The notes under the pieces: generated by a model
What the model saw: the letters and a program-made list of their open reading frames with translations, nothing else
Told to the model about the DNA's origin: nothing
Databases searched by the model: none
Assembly (NCBI RefSeq): GCF_011007365.1
Contig: NZ_WFKM01000002.1
Location: 186,001-250,000 of the forward strand
Reading direction: 5' to 3'
DNA: 64,000 nucleotides
Source: Sphingobacterium sp. xlx-96
GTDB lineage: Bacteria; Bacteroidota; Bacteroidia; Sphingobacteriales; Sphingobacteriaceae
In this document: piece by piece, positions 28,253-37,674 of the stretch
Layout: each line of letters begins with the position of its first letter
How positions within the stretch are numbered: the stretch's first letter is position 1
Made by a program: the position numbers and the translations under genes

Positions 28253-31200
28253 TTAGAAAGTCAAGTTAAGTGCTAGAGAAACTGTTTGTGCAAAAGGATA
28301 ACTTGTTCCTCTTTCCATTTTTACTGTAGAAAAGCGGAAAAGATCATTGGCAGTCACCATAATTTTAGCACGCTCAATCTTCATTCGCTCTATACGTTCC
28401 CTTGGTAATTCATAAGAAAATGTTAAGGTCTGCAACCTTAGAAAATCATTTTTCTGTACTAAACGAGTTGTCTGGTAAGGAGGGGTCGTATCATCAATCC
28501 TTTTAAACAATGTTACGTCACCAGGTTGTTTCCACCTGTCGTATAATACCCGTTTATCCGCATTATAAAGTGGGTCAGAGCCTTCCACTTTTTGCGCCAG
28601 TGTAGAGTTGTAAATTTTAGCCCCGTATTCATAAGCTAAAATGAAATACAAGTTGAAGTTTTTATACAACAAGTTAGACTGAAAGGTACCCATCCAAGTT
28701 GGGTTCATATCCCCGACGATAATTTTATCTTTCGGATCGTAAGTATAGGTCAAATCACCATTCAGTTTTTTATAGATCTCATTACCGGTCATCGGGTCGA
28801 TACCTAAGGACTCTACCACCATAAGTGCACTCTGCGAACGGCCTGCCTCATATACACGCAATGGTTTAGGTCCTGTAACAATCGAATCTTTGGCAGCCTC
28901 CAAGTTCATCGCCTCTAAAGCATTGGATAACTTCTTTATCTTATTCTTATTCGTAGCAGCACCTAAGGTGAAATTCCAATTGACTGGATTTTCGCTTCCA
29001 CGAAGTACATTGAAACGCAAGCGCAAATCCATACCCCTATTTTCCATGGAACCCAGATTTTCGGTATAACTAGAAAATCCTGTAGATGGAGCCACATCAA
29101 TTGGCAATAATAAATTTTGGGTATTTTTCACATAAGCATCAATGTTCAAAACTACTAGATTTTTTAACATGACTAAATCTGCACCGATGTTATTTTGAAC
29201 TGTATTTTGCCATTTCAAAGAAGAATTGCCATAACCTAGTAGCTGTGCGCCGTAGTACCCATTATACTCGTAGTCGGCATCGTAAAAATATTTGGTAAGC
29301 GCTTGATCTGCTGAGAAATTAACAGATCCTGTACTTCCTATTGAGGCACGTAACTTTAATGTAGCATCACTATTCCACCATTTTTCTCGGTCCATATTCC
29401 AGGCTGCACCGGCTGACCAAAATGGCGCAAAACGTGAGTTTTTACCAAAACGGCTCGAACCATCCGTACGGAAGGATAAATCCACAAAATAACGATTCTC
29501 ATATCCAATATTAGCATTACCAAAGAAACCGATCATTTTAGACTTATCGAAGTAACCATTAGGCCTAGAGTTTTCCTTAAACTTCTGTGCATATTGGATA
29601 AAGTTCATATTATCACTCAAAAAACCTGTCGCTGTGTATCCTTCTCCAATTCCTGATGTTGTTACCGTATTAGCACCAACACCAATATTCGTAGTTATTT
29701 TCTCTAAAAAAACTTTGTTGTAAGAAGCTGTAACGGTACCATCAAAATCCAAATCGTCTTGATCATACATATAATAACTTCCTTTTTTGCTAGAATCGGT
29801 CTCTTTATCGAAAGATGAAGATAATGGAGAAATATATTTCTCATTTTTTGTAAGCTTCTTCGTTAATGACGCACGCCCTGTAACTCGAAAGCTGTTATTA
29901 ATACGCCAATCGATATTAAAATTATCTTGGATTTCGGTGTATTTATTGTAATCTATATTAGGTAAACTTGCGTCTACCAAAGGGTTTATCGCATTATTAA
30001 ATCCGTAAGAACGGATCATCTGCCCCGTCTCTGCATCAAAAACCCGTTCAATGGGATTTAATCTTGCATATGCACTAAATGATCCATAGGGCGAATTATA
30101 GCCTTTGACATTATTCACTGTCACATCATTACGAATCAAAAAACCTGATTTCGGATAGTAATTGAAACTCACATTGATACCATACCGATCACGTCCTGAT
30201 TCTTTCATTACCCCTTTATCTTTATCATAGTTTAAGTTAACACCGTATCTGAATGTACGATCTCCCCCTTCCACAAAAGCAGTGTATCGCTGATTGACAG
30301 AGGTGGTTAATGGCTTGGACAACCAATAGGTATCCACTCCGCGAGCAACTTCTGCCAAGCGCTCATTATAGAGGAGCTCTTTGCGAATTTGTTCTTCTCG
30401 TCCATTACCTCTATACACCCCTCCTAAGACCTCATATTGTAACTTTTCCGATGAATTCATCAGATTATAATCCCGCAAATCTGGTACTGATACGTTGGTC
30501 GTACTATTGAAAGTAATTCGTACATCCCCTTCTTTAGGTGGAATGGTTGTAATTAAAATTACTCCATTTGCGCCTCTAGAACCGTATAGAGAAGTTGCAG
30601 AGGCATCTCGCAATATCACGAAGGACTCAATACGGTTCATATCTAAATCGTAGATACGAGTTGGTGACACTTCAATACCATCTAAAAGGTACAGTGGACC
30701 ATTGGGATTGCTTCTCGCATCGTCTGCACTGGAACGTAAGTCAAATCCATTCTCGCCTCGAACGGTTATCTCCGGTACTCTATTCGGATCGGATCCAAAT
30801 TCTAAATTTGGTGCTACACGAATCGATGGGTCAAATGCATTTAATGCCTGCATCAAGTTCAATGATCCTACTTTTTTCAAATCTTCACCTGATACTACAA
30901 CCTGTGATCCCGTAGCACTTTCTTTAGTACGATTAAAATAACCAGTAGAAACCGTCACTTCGTCAATGTTGCTGGAAGATTTCAACACGATAGTCATCTC
31001 CTTTTTGGCCTTGACTGTCTGCTTTTCATAACCAACAAATGAAACGATTAAATTAATCCCTTCTTTAGGTACCTTAAGTTCGAATTCACCATTATTGCCA
31101 CAAGTGCAGCCAAGCTTCTGCCCTTCGACTTGCACAGTCGCTCCAACCAGGGGTTTCCCTGCTTCATTGGTAATTTTTCCTTTGATAATAACACCATCTT

Positions 31201-31648
31201 GAACTTCTACATTAAGTACAGTAGAATGATCTTTTTCTTTTGGCAACAGGACAATCGTCTTTTCTTCAATCTTATAGGTCAACCCCTTGGATTCGAGAAT
31301 CTCTTCTATGGCTTTGGACAAAGGGGCCTTATTTAAGTCGATAGAAATACTGCTTTCGACATCCAGCATTCTCGAATTATAAAGGAATCCATAGCCTGTC
31401 TGCTTGGTTATGGTGCGTAGTGCATCCTTTATTTTTACACGTTGTCCCTTCAATGTGACCTGTTGTGAATAGACAGCGGCACTGAGATGTAACAACGGAA
31501 CAAGCGTTAAAACTCCAGTTAATTTCATAATTCTCCAGATTTTTTGCGTCCTCAGTCGATGAGTTTCCGATGAGTCGATCGGAGAGGACAAATTAATACG
31601 GCATAGCCACCTTGCAAAAGGTGCTTTTTTATCCGAGTAGATTTGCAT
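28253..31648 (-). CDS. SusC/RagA-type TonB-dependent receptor with STN domain and C-T-C motif
   Basis: 1131 aa from the ATG at 31648; an internal ATG at 31528 sits right at the signal peptide (MKLTGVLTLVPLLHLSAA) and cannot be excluded. STN domain (about residues 60-135), carboxypeptidase-like regulatory domain, TonB-box-like IDEVTVSTGYF, plug and barrel ending LTF. In the regulatory domain the usual GT-TD-NG pattern reads GCTCGNNGEF, giving a close cysteine pair (C181, C183). Three thioredoxin-fold proteins in the same operon make a redox link worth testing. The STN domain should signal to the FecR at 31812. Confidence 0.95.
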   Translation of the reverse strand: MQIYSDKKAPFARWLCRINLSSPIDSSETHRLRTQKIWRIMKLTGVLTLVPLLHLSAAVYSQQVTLKGQRVKIKDALRTITKQTGYGFLYNSRMLDVESSISIDLNKAPLSKAIEEILESKGLTYKIEEKTIVLLPKEKDHSTVLNVEVQDGVIIKGKITNEAGKPLVGATVQVEGQKLGCTCGNNGEFELKVPKEGINLIVSFVGYEKQTVKAKKEMTIVLKSSSNIDEVTVSTGYFNRTKESATGSQVVVSGEDLKKVGSLNLMQALNAFDPSIRVAPNLEFGSDPNRVPEITVRGENGFDLRSSADDARSNPNGPLYLLDGIEVSPTRIYDLDMNRIESFVILRDASATSLYGSRGANGVILITTIPPKEGDVRITFNSTTNVSVPDLRDYNLMNSSEKLQYEVLGGVYRGNGREEQIRKELLYNERLAEVARGVDTYWLSKPLTTSVNQRYTAFVEGGDRTFRYGVNLNYDKDKGVMKESGRDRYGINVSFNYYPKSGFLIRNDVTVNNVKGYNSPYGSFSAYARLNPIERVFDAETGQMIRSYGFNNAINPLVDASLPNIDYNKYTEIQDNFNIDWRINNSFRVTGRASLTKKLTKNEKYISPLSSSFDKETDSSKKGSYYMYDQDDLDFDGTVTASYNKVFLEKITTNIGVGANTVTTSGIGEGYTATGFLSDNMNFIQYAQKFKENSRPNGYFDKSKMIGFFGNANIGYENRYFVDLSFRTDGSSRFGKNSRFAPFWSAGAAWNMDREKWWNSDATLKLRASIGSTGSVNFSADQALTKYFYDADYEYNGYYGAQLLGYGNSSLKWQNTVQNNIGADLVMLKNLVVLNIDAYVKNTQNLLLPIDVAPSTGFSSYTENLGSMENRGMDLRLRFNVLRGSENPVNWNFTLGAATNKNKIKKLSNALEAMNLEAAKDSIVTGPKPLRVYEAGRSQSALMVVESLGIDPMTGNEIYKKLNGDLTYTYDPKDKIIVGDMNPTWMGTFQSNLLYKNFNLYFILAYEYGAKIYNSTLAQKVEGSDPLYNADKRVLYDRWKQPGDVTLFKRIDDTTPPYQTTRLVQKNDFLRLQTLTFSYELPRERIERMKIERAKIMVTANDLFRFSTVKMERGTSYPFAQTVSLALNLTF

Positions 31649-31709
31649 ACTTTTGGTTAAGAGTTAGTTAATAAACAGTGTAAAATGGATAGAGGCTAGC
31701 TCTAATATC

Positions 31710-31731
31710 AGTCCCGATGGCCGTCGGGACT
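31710..31731. terminator. Hairpin between fecR and susC; terminator-like on the plus strand
   Basis: AGTCCCGA (31710-31717) and TCGGGACT (31724-31731) form an 8-bp stem with a 6-nt loop. A T-run follows on the plus strand, although all nearby genes are on the minus strand. It is related to the palindrome at 16386 and is probably a dispersed palindromic repeat that can act as an attenuator. Confidence 0.5.
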
Positions 31732-31811
31732 TTTTAATTTCTTGTCGTCTTGTAAATCGTTATATCACATAGGCATTTTCTTCATTTCTTAGGTTTTAAA
31801 ATATATTGTTG

Positions 31812-32996
31812 TTAGTTTTTATTGCTTTTTAATCGAGAGACGATTACTTTTCTTCCTTTGATATCAAAATGTAATTGTTGAGATACGCTCAGTATTTTTA
31901 ATACCTGTTCGATATTCTCCTTTTTGGGTACCATACCGTCAAATACACAATCGCTATAGTCAGCTTTTTCGAAAGCGATATCGATATCGTACCATCTCGA
32001 AAGGGTCTGCATGATCTCCGTAATAGTATTATTGTCAAAACTGAACATTCCTTCTTTCCAAGCTAAAAGATTTTCCATACCCACGATCTTTTCAACATTT
32101 AACCCACCTTTATTTTCGTCCCATACGGACATCTCTCCCGGACGTAAGAAAATCTGTCGCCCTCCTGCTGTAACTGCCACACGCCCCTCTAATAGACTGG
32201 TCTGTACTCCTCCACGCTCGGGATAAGCATTCACGTTAAAATGTGTCCCCAGTACCTTGATCGTCTGCTTTCTGGTCTGAACTATAAATGGTTGCTCTTC
32301 CCGTTTAGCGACTTCAAAGTAGGCTTCTCCCGTGATATCGACCTCTCTCGTATTAGGTTTAAACTGTGTAGGAAAAGTGATTGAAGACTCTGCATTAAGC
32401 CAGACTTTGGTACCATCGGCCAATACAACGGCAAACTGTCCTCCTTTTGGTGTACGCACTGTACGTATTTCTCCTTTGTCCTGTGTTGGCAAGTTCGCCG
32501 TACTGAAAGTCAACATTCCGCTGGAATCTTTAAATACCAAGCTTTCTTTACCTTCAATATCGGTACTGCTATCTAGGGCAATGATACTGCCATCTTGGAG
32601 TACCAATGTCGCTTTATCTTCGCCCGGTAGTATAGCGAGCTGCTCCTCGGACATCTCTAAAATGTCATTGTTATTCATCCATAAGTAGCTACCCCATAAT
32701 CCAACAAGCAGAAGTACAGCGGCAGCCCCCCAACTCCAATATAAACGGCGAACTTTTTGTCGTGGCAGTTGAATACGATCGTGTAACGCCAATGAAACTC
32801 TTGCAAGAATAGCTCGTTGATCACTCGTCACTTCTAACTCCCGTTCTTCTCTCAGTTCGTCCAAAATAAGATCACGCAACTGTCCTGAATCACTTTCTTC
32901 TTGAAAATAATCCAACAATTGTAAAAGCTCACGAGCAGACGCCTGTCCGCTGAGGTATTTTGAAAATAACTCTTTTATATTCGTTTCTAGTTTCAA
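31812..32996 (-). CDS. FecR-family anti-sigma factor (TTG start)
   Basis: 394 aa. Cytoplasmic region, one transmembrane helix (about residues 86-106, AAAVLLLVGLWGSYLW), FecR domain (RTPKGGQFAVVLADGTKVWL, then DITGEAYFEV) and a DUF4974-like C-terminus. The start codon is TTG: no in-frame ATG or GTG lies between it and the upstream stop, and no internal methionine fits. A purine-rich AAAAGGA lies about 8 nt before it. It should control the sigma factor at 33083 and respond to the SusC at 28253. Confidence 0.92.
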   Translation of the reverse strand: MKLETNIKELFSKYLSGQASARELLQLLDYFQEESDSGQLRDLILDELREERELEVTSDQRAILARVSLALHDRIQLPRQKVRRLYWSWGAAAVLLLVGLWGSYLWMNNNDILEMSEEQLAILPGEDKATLVLQDGSIIALDSSTDIEGKESLVFKDSSGMLTFSTANLPTQDKGEIRTVRTPKGGQFAVVLADGTKVWLNAESSITFPTQFKPNTREVDITGEAYFEVAKREEQPFIVQTRKQTIKVLGTHFNVNAYPERGGVQTSLLEGRVAVTAGGRQIFLRPGEMSVWDENKGGLNVEKIVGMENLLAWKEGMFSFDNNTITEIMQTLSRWYDIDIAFEKADYSDCVFDGMVPKKENIEQVLKILSVSQQLHFDIKGRKVIVSRLKSNKN

Positions 32997-33082
32997 CTGA
33001 TTAGGTCCTTTTATAAGCTTATACGGAGAAGTATTAAAAAGTACCTATTGTAATTTTACTTTTTTTTCGGAAAAGTAAAAAA

Positions 33083-33685
33083 CTACTTGAGGAAATTAAA
33101 TAGGGCGACCGTGATCCAAAAAAACAGGAAAGGAAACTCTTTCTTTAAAATGGCATTTGCCTTGGTCAGGTGATTATTTATCGTTGATTTACTGATTCCT
33201 AAAAGTGCACTGATCTCAGCGTAGCTTTTTCCTTCCAACTTGAAAAGAATGTATACCTGTTTACACTGTGGTGGCAGCTTTTCTATCGAACTCATCAGAC
33301 GTTCTTCGGTCTGTTTAAACACCATATCCTCTTCGATATGGCCGTAGAACTCCGAGTAGGTTTTCACGAATTCAGCTCGATAGCGCTCATCTAAACTCTG
33401 CTTTCTAAAATAGTCATAAACAAGATTTTGAGCGATCGTAAATAGGTATCCTTTAAAAGATTGGTCAATATCTATCTGCGATTTTTTGTCCCAGACCCGA
33501 AGAAAAAGATCTTGTAGAAGTTCTTCGGCGGTATCCTCATGGCCCAAAAGACGTATCAACCGGCCTAAAATACGTGGGCTGTATTCCGTATAGAGTGCAT
33601 CGAAAGCAGCATAATTTCCTTTCTTCAAAAGCACTAGCTGCTCCCGTTCCTCCAAATCACTACTAAAACTATTCCTGCTGAACAT
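33083..33685 (-). CDS. ECF-type RNA polymerase sigma-70 factor
   Basis: 200 aa. Sigma region 2 (FDALYTEYSPRILGRL, then AEELLQDLFLRVWDKK) and the region 4 HTH (SYAEISALLGISKSTINNHL) are clear. It ends with a short hydrophobic tail (FFWITVALFNFL), an uncommon addition that might tether it to the membrane. It heads the operon that runs to 18821, with a good promoter upstream at 33749-33779. Confidence 0.93.
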   Translation of the reverse strand: MFSRNSFSSDLEEREQLVLLKKGNYAAFDALYTEYSPRILGRLIRLLGHEDTAEELLQDLFLRVWDKKSQIDIDQSFKGYLFTIAQNLVYDYFRKQSLDERYRAEFVKTYSEFYGHIEEDMVFKQTEERLMSSIEKLPPQCKQVYILFKLEGKSYAEISALLGISKSTINNHLTKANAILKKEFPFLFFWITVALFNFLK

Positions 33686-33748
33686 ATTTATGTATATCCA
33701 CTAACTGACCTCTTCTACCACCTTTCTCCGGCCCAACCAATTGGGAGT

Positions 33749-33779
33749 CAAATATAAATTATATTCAAAAACAATGCAA
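33749..33779 (-). promoter_or_regulatory. Bacteroidota-type promoter of the sigma gene
   Basis: On the minus strand the -7 element TATATTTG (33756-33749) is preceded, after 19 nt, by TTGC (33779-33776). This fits the -33 TTG / -7 TAnnTTTG pattern. It would give a 5' UTR of roughly 55-60 nt before the ATG at 33685. Confidence 0.55.
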
Positions 33780-33822
33780 GTACGATTATCGGCTAGGTTA
33801 ACTCCTTTTCGTAAAAACGTTA

Positions 33823-34974
33823 TTATCTTTTAATCAGCCGTTCGGAAAATTGTTCTACGCGCTCTAAACTAAGTTGTTGCATCAATTGATACAGTTGTGC
33901 TTTGAAAAGATTAATGGTATGTCTCCCTCCCTCATCGCCTAATGCCCCCACACCGTACATAAATGGCCTACCCATAAAATTAAAGGCTGATCCTACAGCG
34001 TGCGCTCTCGCTAGATCTACGCCCGAACGAATACCTCCATCGAGCATAATCGTCATACGGTCACGGTAACGCTCATTACTGGTCAATCGCATCAAGGAGT
34101 GTAACGAAGACTCTGCTGCATCCAGCTGCCTACCACCATGGTTGGATACGATAACGCCATCCACACCGATATGTAACGCATCTTCCATATCTTGTTCCGT
34201 AGCTATTCCTTTCAGGACCAATGGCCCCTTCCAGATATCGCGGATAGCTTTGATTTTCTCGACAGTCACCTTACCGGTAAATGTACGGTTCATAAACTGT
34301 CCCAACTGTGCCAGATCCAAACCTTTCTCCATATAAGGTTTTAAAGTCGCAAACGATGGAATACCAGCGCGTAACGTATTGATGCCCCAGGTCGGACAAC
34401 GCATGGCTTGTAAGATGGTGGATGGGTTGAGTTTTGGAGGCATGGAAAGTCCGCTTTTGATTTCCCTATAGCGCAGCCCGAAGGAAGGCACATCTACCAA
34501 AACTACCAGTACGGGGCATTCTACATCTTTCAGTCGCCTTAAAATATCGTCACGAAGACGATCTTCGGTCGGGTGATACAGCTGAAACCAGGCTTTACCG
34601 TTTGATACCTCGGCAATCCGTTCGATGCTGGCTGTCGACACCGTACTTAAGGTATAAGGAATATCTTGCTCCGCGGCCGCCCGTGCCAATATTTCAGGAG
34701 CGTTGGGCCACATTAATCCTTGAAGTCCTATTGGGGATATCCCGAAAGGTGCACTATATTTTCTCCCAAAAAGCTCCACCGACATATCGATCTTGCCTAC
34801 TTCCTGCAGATAGCGGGGCTGGAGTAAAATATCATCAAAGTCGTTCTCGTTGCGTAGCAGATTGAGTTCTTCATTGCATCCGCCTTCTAAATAATCGAAT
34901 GCAAACTTGGGTATGCGGGACTTGGCTTTTTTCTTCAAGTCCCCTATAGATGGGTATTTGGAATTATACAACAT
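33823..34974 (-). CDS. FMN-dependent alpha-hydroxy-acid dehydrogenase/oxidase (lactate dehydrogenase-like)
   Basis: 383 aa, the usual length for the LldD/glycolate-oxidase family. An N-terminal DLKKKAKSRIPKFAFDYLEGG, the active-site SNHGGRQLD with the catalytic histidine and following arginine, and the FMN-phosphate-binding DGGIRSGVDLARAHAVG with MGRPFMYGVGALG are all present. It oxidises an L-2-hydroxy acid such as L-lactate to the keto acid, probably at the inner membrane. It stands between the sigma gene and the copper genes and looks monocistronic. Confidence 0.92.
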   Translation of the reverse strand: MLYNSKYPSIGDLKKKAKSRIPKFAFDYLEGGCNEELNLLRNENDFDDILLQPRYLQEVGKIDMSVELFGRKYSAPFGISPIGLQGLMWPNAPEILARAAAEQDIPYTLSTVSTASIERIAEVSNGKAWFQLYHPTEDRLRDDILRRLKDVECPVLVVLVDVPSFGLRYREIKSGLSMPPKLNPSTILQAMRCPTWGINTLRAGIPSFATLKPYMEKGLDLAQLGQFMNRTFTGKVTVEKIKAIRDIWKGPLVLKGIATEQDMEDALHIGVDGVIVSNHGGRQLDAAESSLHSLMRLTSNERYRDRMTIMLDGGIRSGVDLARAHAVGSAFNFMGRPFMYGVGALGDEGGRHTINLFKAQLYQLMQQLSLERVEQFSERLIKR

Positions 34975-35072
34975 GTTGGGTTAGTCTCTATCGTAAAAAA
35001 TAAAATTACGCTCATTTTGGGATTCCCGATAACAGAATATTACCCGATCAATACGTATTATTAACATAAAAA

Positions 35073-35104
35073 AGGAAGAGGAGCTTGAAAAAGCTCCTCT
35101 TCCT
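35073..35104 (-). terminator. Strong terminator of the copA-chaperone unit
   Basis: Perfect 14-bp arms AGGAAGAGGAGCTT (35073-35086) and AAGCTCCTCTTCCT (35091-35104) with a 4-nt loop, followed on the minus strand by a run of seven Ts. It is 5 bp after the metallochaperone gene. Confidence 0.92.
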
Positions 35105-35109
35105 ACTCC

Positions 35110-35331
35110 TTATCCTTCTACCTGTTCGATATTGAAGCCGGCATCCTTGACGACCTGGATGATATCTTCGACAGAGCTTCCCGCTGAGTTAACCGTAAGA
35201 ATCTTATCCCGATTGGCGATATCTACTTCCCAGGAGTCGACACCTTCGGCTTTGTCTAAATGCGGAGTTACCTTTGTAACGCAGCCACCACAGTTGATAT
35301 TTGTCTTGAATTGAAATTTTTGAGTTTCCAT
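35110..35331 (-). CDS. Heavy-metal-associated (HMA) domain protein, copper-chaperone-like
   Basis: 73 aa, a single ferredoxin-like HMA domain. The metal-binding loop is N-C-G-G-C (NINCGGCVTKV) in place of the common GMTCxxC. It probably passes Cu(I) to the P-type ATPase encoded 33 nt upstream in the same direction. CopZ-like by context; metal specificity inferred only. Confidence 0.88.
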   Translation of the reverse strand: METQKFQFKTNINCGGCVTKVTPHLDKAEGVDSWEVDIANRDKILTVNSAGSSVEDIIQVVKDAGFNIEQVEG

Positions 35332-35364
35332 ATTATACTTATTTATTGTTATTAAAATCTATTC

Positions 35365-37584
35365 TTATTTCTTGAGTTTTAGTCTTAAGCTATTACTGAC
35401 GACACTGACACTGCTTAGCGCCATGGCTGCTCCAGCGATCATCGGATTCAACAGGAATCCATTGATCGGAAACAGTAGCCCCGCTGCTAATGGAATCCCG
35501 ATTAAGTTATAGATAAAGGCCCAAAACAGGTTTTGCTTGATCGTAGCTACGGTCTGTTTGGATATCTTTATGGCTTGTGGGATCTTCAACAGGTCGGACG
35601 AGATAATTGTCATTTTAGCCACATCCATTGCGATATCTGACCCTTTGCCCATGGCAATACTCACATCGGCAGTAGCCAATGCACTACTGTCATTGATACC
35701 GTCGCCGACCATCGCTACGACATACCCCTTGGCCTGTAGCTCCTTGACGAACTCCGCTTTCTGGTGGGGCAATACCTCTGCTTTATAATCCTTAATACCG
35801 GTTTGTCTGGCAATCGCCCCAGCCGTAGCATTGTTGTCACCGGTCATCATATATACTTCGATTCCTTTGCTCTGTAATTCCTTTATCGCTTTTTTCGACG
35901 TGTCCTTGACCTTATCGGCTATAGCCATAATACCAAGTACTTCACGATCAGAAGCAAACCATATTACCGTCCGGGCCATATCTGCCCAAGACGTCGCCAT
36001 TTCGACGATTTCTTCGGGAACAGCTATTTTGTACTCGGCCAGAAGGCTTGGGTTACCAACTAGATAAATCTCTCCATCCAATGTAGCCTGTACTCCTTTA
36101 CCAGTAATACTTTCAAAACCATCTAACCTTAAGGATGTATATCCTTCCAAGTGTTGGACCACAGCATCAGCAAGCGGGTGTTCGGACTGCCGCTCGATGG
36201 AAAACAGGATCTGCTTAATCCGTGTTTCATTCACCTTCCAGTATTCTGCCACAACTTTTGGTTTTCCTTCAGTAATCGTACCGGTCTTGTCCAAGACGAC
36301 AGCCGTAATATTCTTGGAAAGCTGTAAACTCTCCGCATCCTTAATTAATATCCCACTTTCTGCAGCTTTACCTACACCGACCATGATCGCTGTTGGAGTA
36401 GCTAGTCCCAGTGCACATGGACAGGCGATAACCAATACTGTGACAGCAGATATCAGCCCCATCACCCAAGCATGCTCTCCACCAAGTAAAGCCCAAAGGA
36501 TAGCGGTGATAATAGCAATACCCATCACGATAGGTACAAATACAGCAGCAATCTTATCGACTAGCTTCTGCACTGGGGCTTTAGAACCCTGTGCGTTCTG
36601 TACCATACGAATGATCTGCGCTAGCATGGTATCTTTGCCGACCTTTTCAGCACGGAATTGAAAACTACCTTTTTGATTGATCGTACCGGCATAGACCGAC
36701 TCCCCTTCTTTCTTCTCGACGGGTACCGGCTCACCGCTGAGCATACTCTCGTCGACAAAGGAACTGCCCGACGTGACTTTGCCATCTACGGCGATCTTTT
36801 CTCCTGGTTTAACCAAGACCGTATCGCCAATCATGAGCTGCTCAATAGGAACGACTTGTTCCTCTCCGTTGGGTAATATCACCAATACGGTTTTGGGCTG
36901 TAACCCCATCAACTTCTTGATGGCGGTCGAGGTATTGCCTTTGGCTTTTTCTTCTAAAAGACGTCCCAATAAGATGAATGCAATAATAACAGCAGCAGCC
37001 TCAAAATAGACATGCGCCTCGATGCCTCGTGCCATTAGGTAGTCCTTCGCCAGCATATTGAATATACTAAACAAATACGCGATACCTGTACTCAACGCAA
37101 CAAGAGTATCCATGTTTGCCTTTTTATGCTGAAGCTGCTTCCAGGCGTTGATAAAGAAATCTTTTCCAAACCAAAGAACTACAGGGGTGGAAAACACCAG
37201 CATGATCTCATTGCCATAGGGCATATGCATGAAGAACATCCCGATGATCACTACAGGCAAAGACAATACTATCGATCCAATTGTTTTTGTCTTTAAGCCC
37301 TTGTATTTCTTTTCATGGAGTTCTTCTAAAATTTCTTGTTGCTTCTCCTCAGCCTCGACTAATATATCAAAACCAATATCCTGTAATGCCTTCTGTAATT
37401 TGGTGGGGTCAGACTTACCTTGTTCAAAATTTACTGTGACAGTTGCTGTCGCAAAGTTAACGGATGCATCTATAATTCCTTCTACCGTCTGGGCCATGCT
37501 TTCGACACTCGAAGCACAACTGGCACAACTCATGTGCAGCACGGGGTACGATTTTTTTATTTGTGTGGATTGTCCAACTTGCAT
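35365..37584 (-). CDS. copA: Copper-translocating P1B-type ATPase
   Basis: About 739 aa from the ATG at 37584; an in-frame ATG 36 nt further upstream gives a poor N-terminus. It has an N-terminal HMA domain with HMS-C-A-S-C (Cys20, Cys23), the intramembrane CPC motif in [14 protein letters not shown], the phosphorylation site [20 protein letters not shown] for nucleotide binding and the hinge [12 protein letters not shown]. These mark a Cu(I)-exporting P1B-1 ATPase of the inner membrane. The cognate small chaperone follows. No copper regulator is visible next to it. Confidence 0.95.
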   Translation of the reverse strand: MQVGQSTQIKKSYPVLHMSCASCASSVESMAQTVEGIIDASVNFATATVTVNFEQGKSDPTKLQKALQDIGFDILVEAEEKQQEILEELHEKKYKGLKTKTIGSIVLSLPVVIIGMFFMHMPYGNEIMLVFSTPVVLWFGKDFFINAWKQLQHKKANMDTLVALSTGIAYLFSIFNMLAKDYLMARGIEAHVYFEAAAVIIAFILLGRLLEEKAKGNTSTAIKKLMGLQPKTVLVILPNGEEQVVPIEQLMIGDTVLVKPGEKIAVDGKVTSGSSFVDESMLSGEPVPVEKKEGESVYAGTINQKGSFQFRAEKVGKDTMLAQIIRMVQNAQGSKAPVQKLVDKIAAVFVPIVMGIAIITAILWALLGGEHAWVMGLISAVTVLVIACPCALGLATPTAIMVGVGKAAESGILIKDAESLQLSKNITAVVLDKTGTITEGKPKVVAEYWKVNETRIKQILFSIERQSEHPLADAVVQHLEGYTSLRLDGFESITGKGVQATLDGEIYLVGNPSLLAEYKIAVPEEIVEMATSWADMARTVIWFASDREVLGIMAIADKVKDTSKKAIKELQSKGIEVYMMTGDNNATAGAIARQTGIKDYKAEVLPHQKAEFVKELQAKGYVVAMVGDGINDSSALATADVSIAMGKGSDIAMDVAKMTIISSDLLKIPQAIKISKQTVATIKQNLFWAFIYNLIGIPLAAGLLFPINGFLLNPMIAGAAMALSSVSVVSNSLRLKLKK

Positions 37585-37674
37585 AACAATATTTCTATTT
37601 AGTATTACAAAGTTGAGCAATTATGCCTCATTCCTATTATAGGATTTGGAAAATGTGTTATAGAATTACGGGGA

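Noticed and set aside
35110-35331. MerP-like mercury protein
   Set aside because: No mer genes are present and the neighbour is a CPC-type copper ATPase, so a copper chaperone is the better call.
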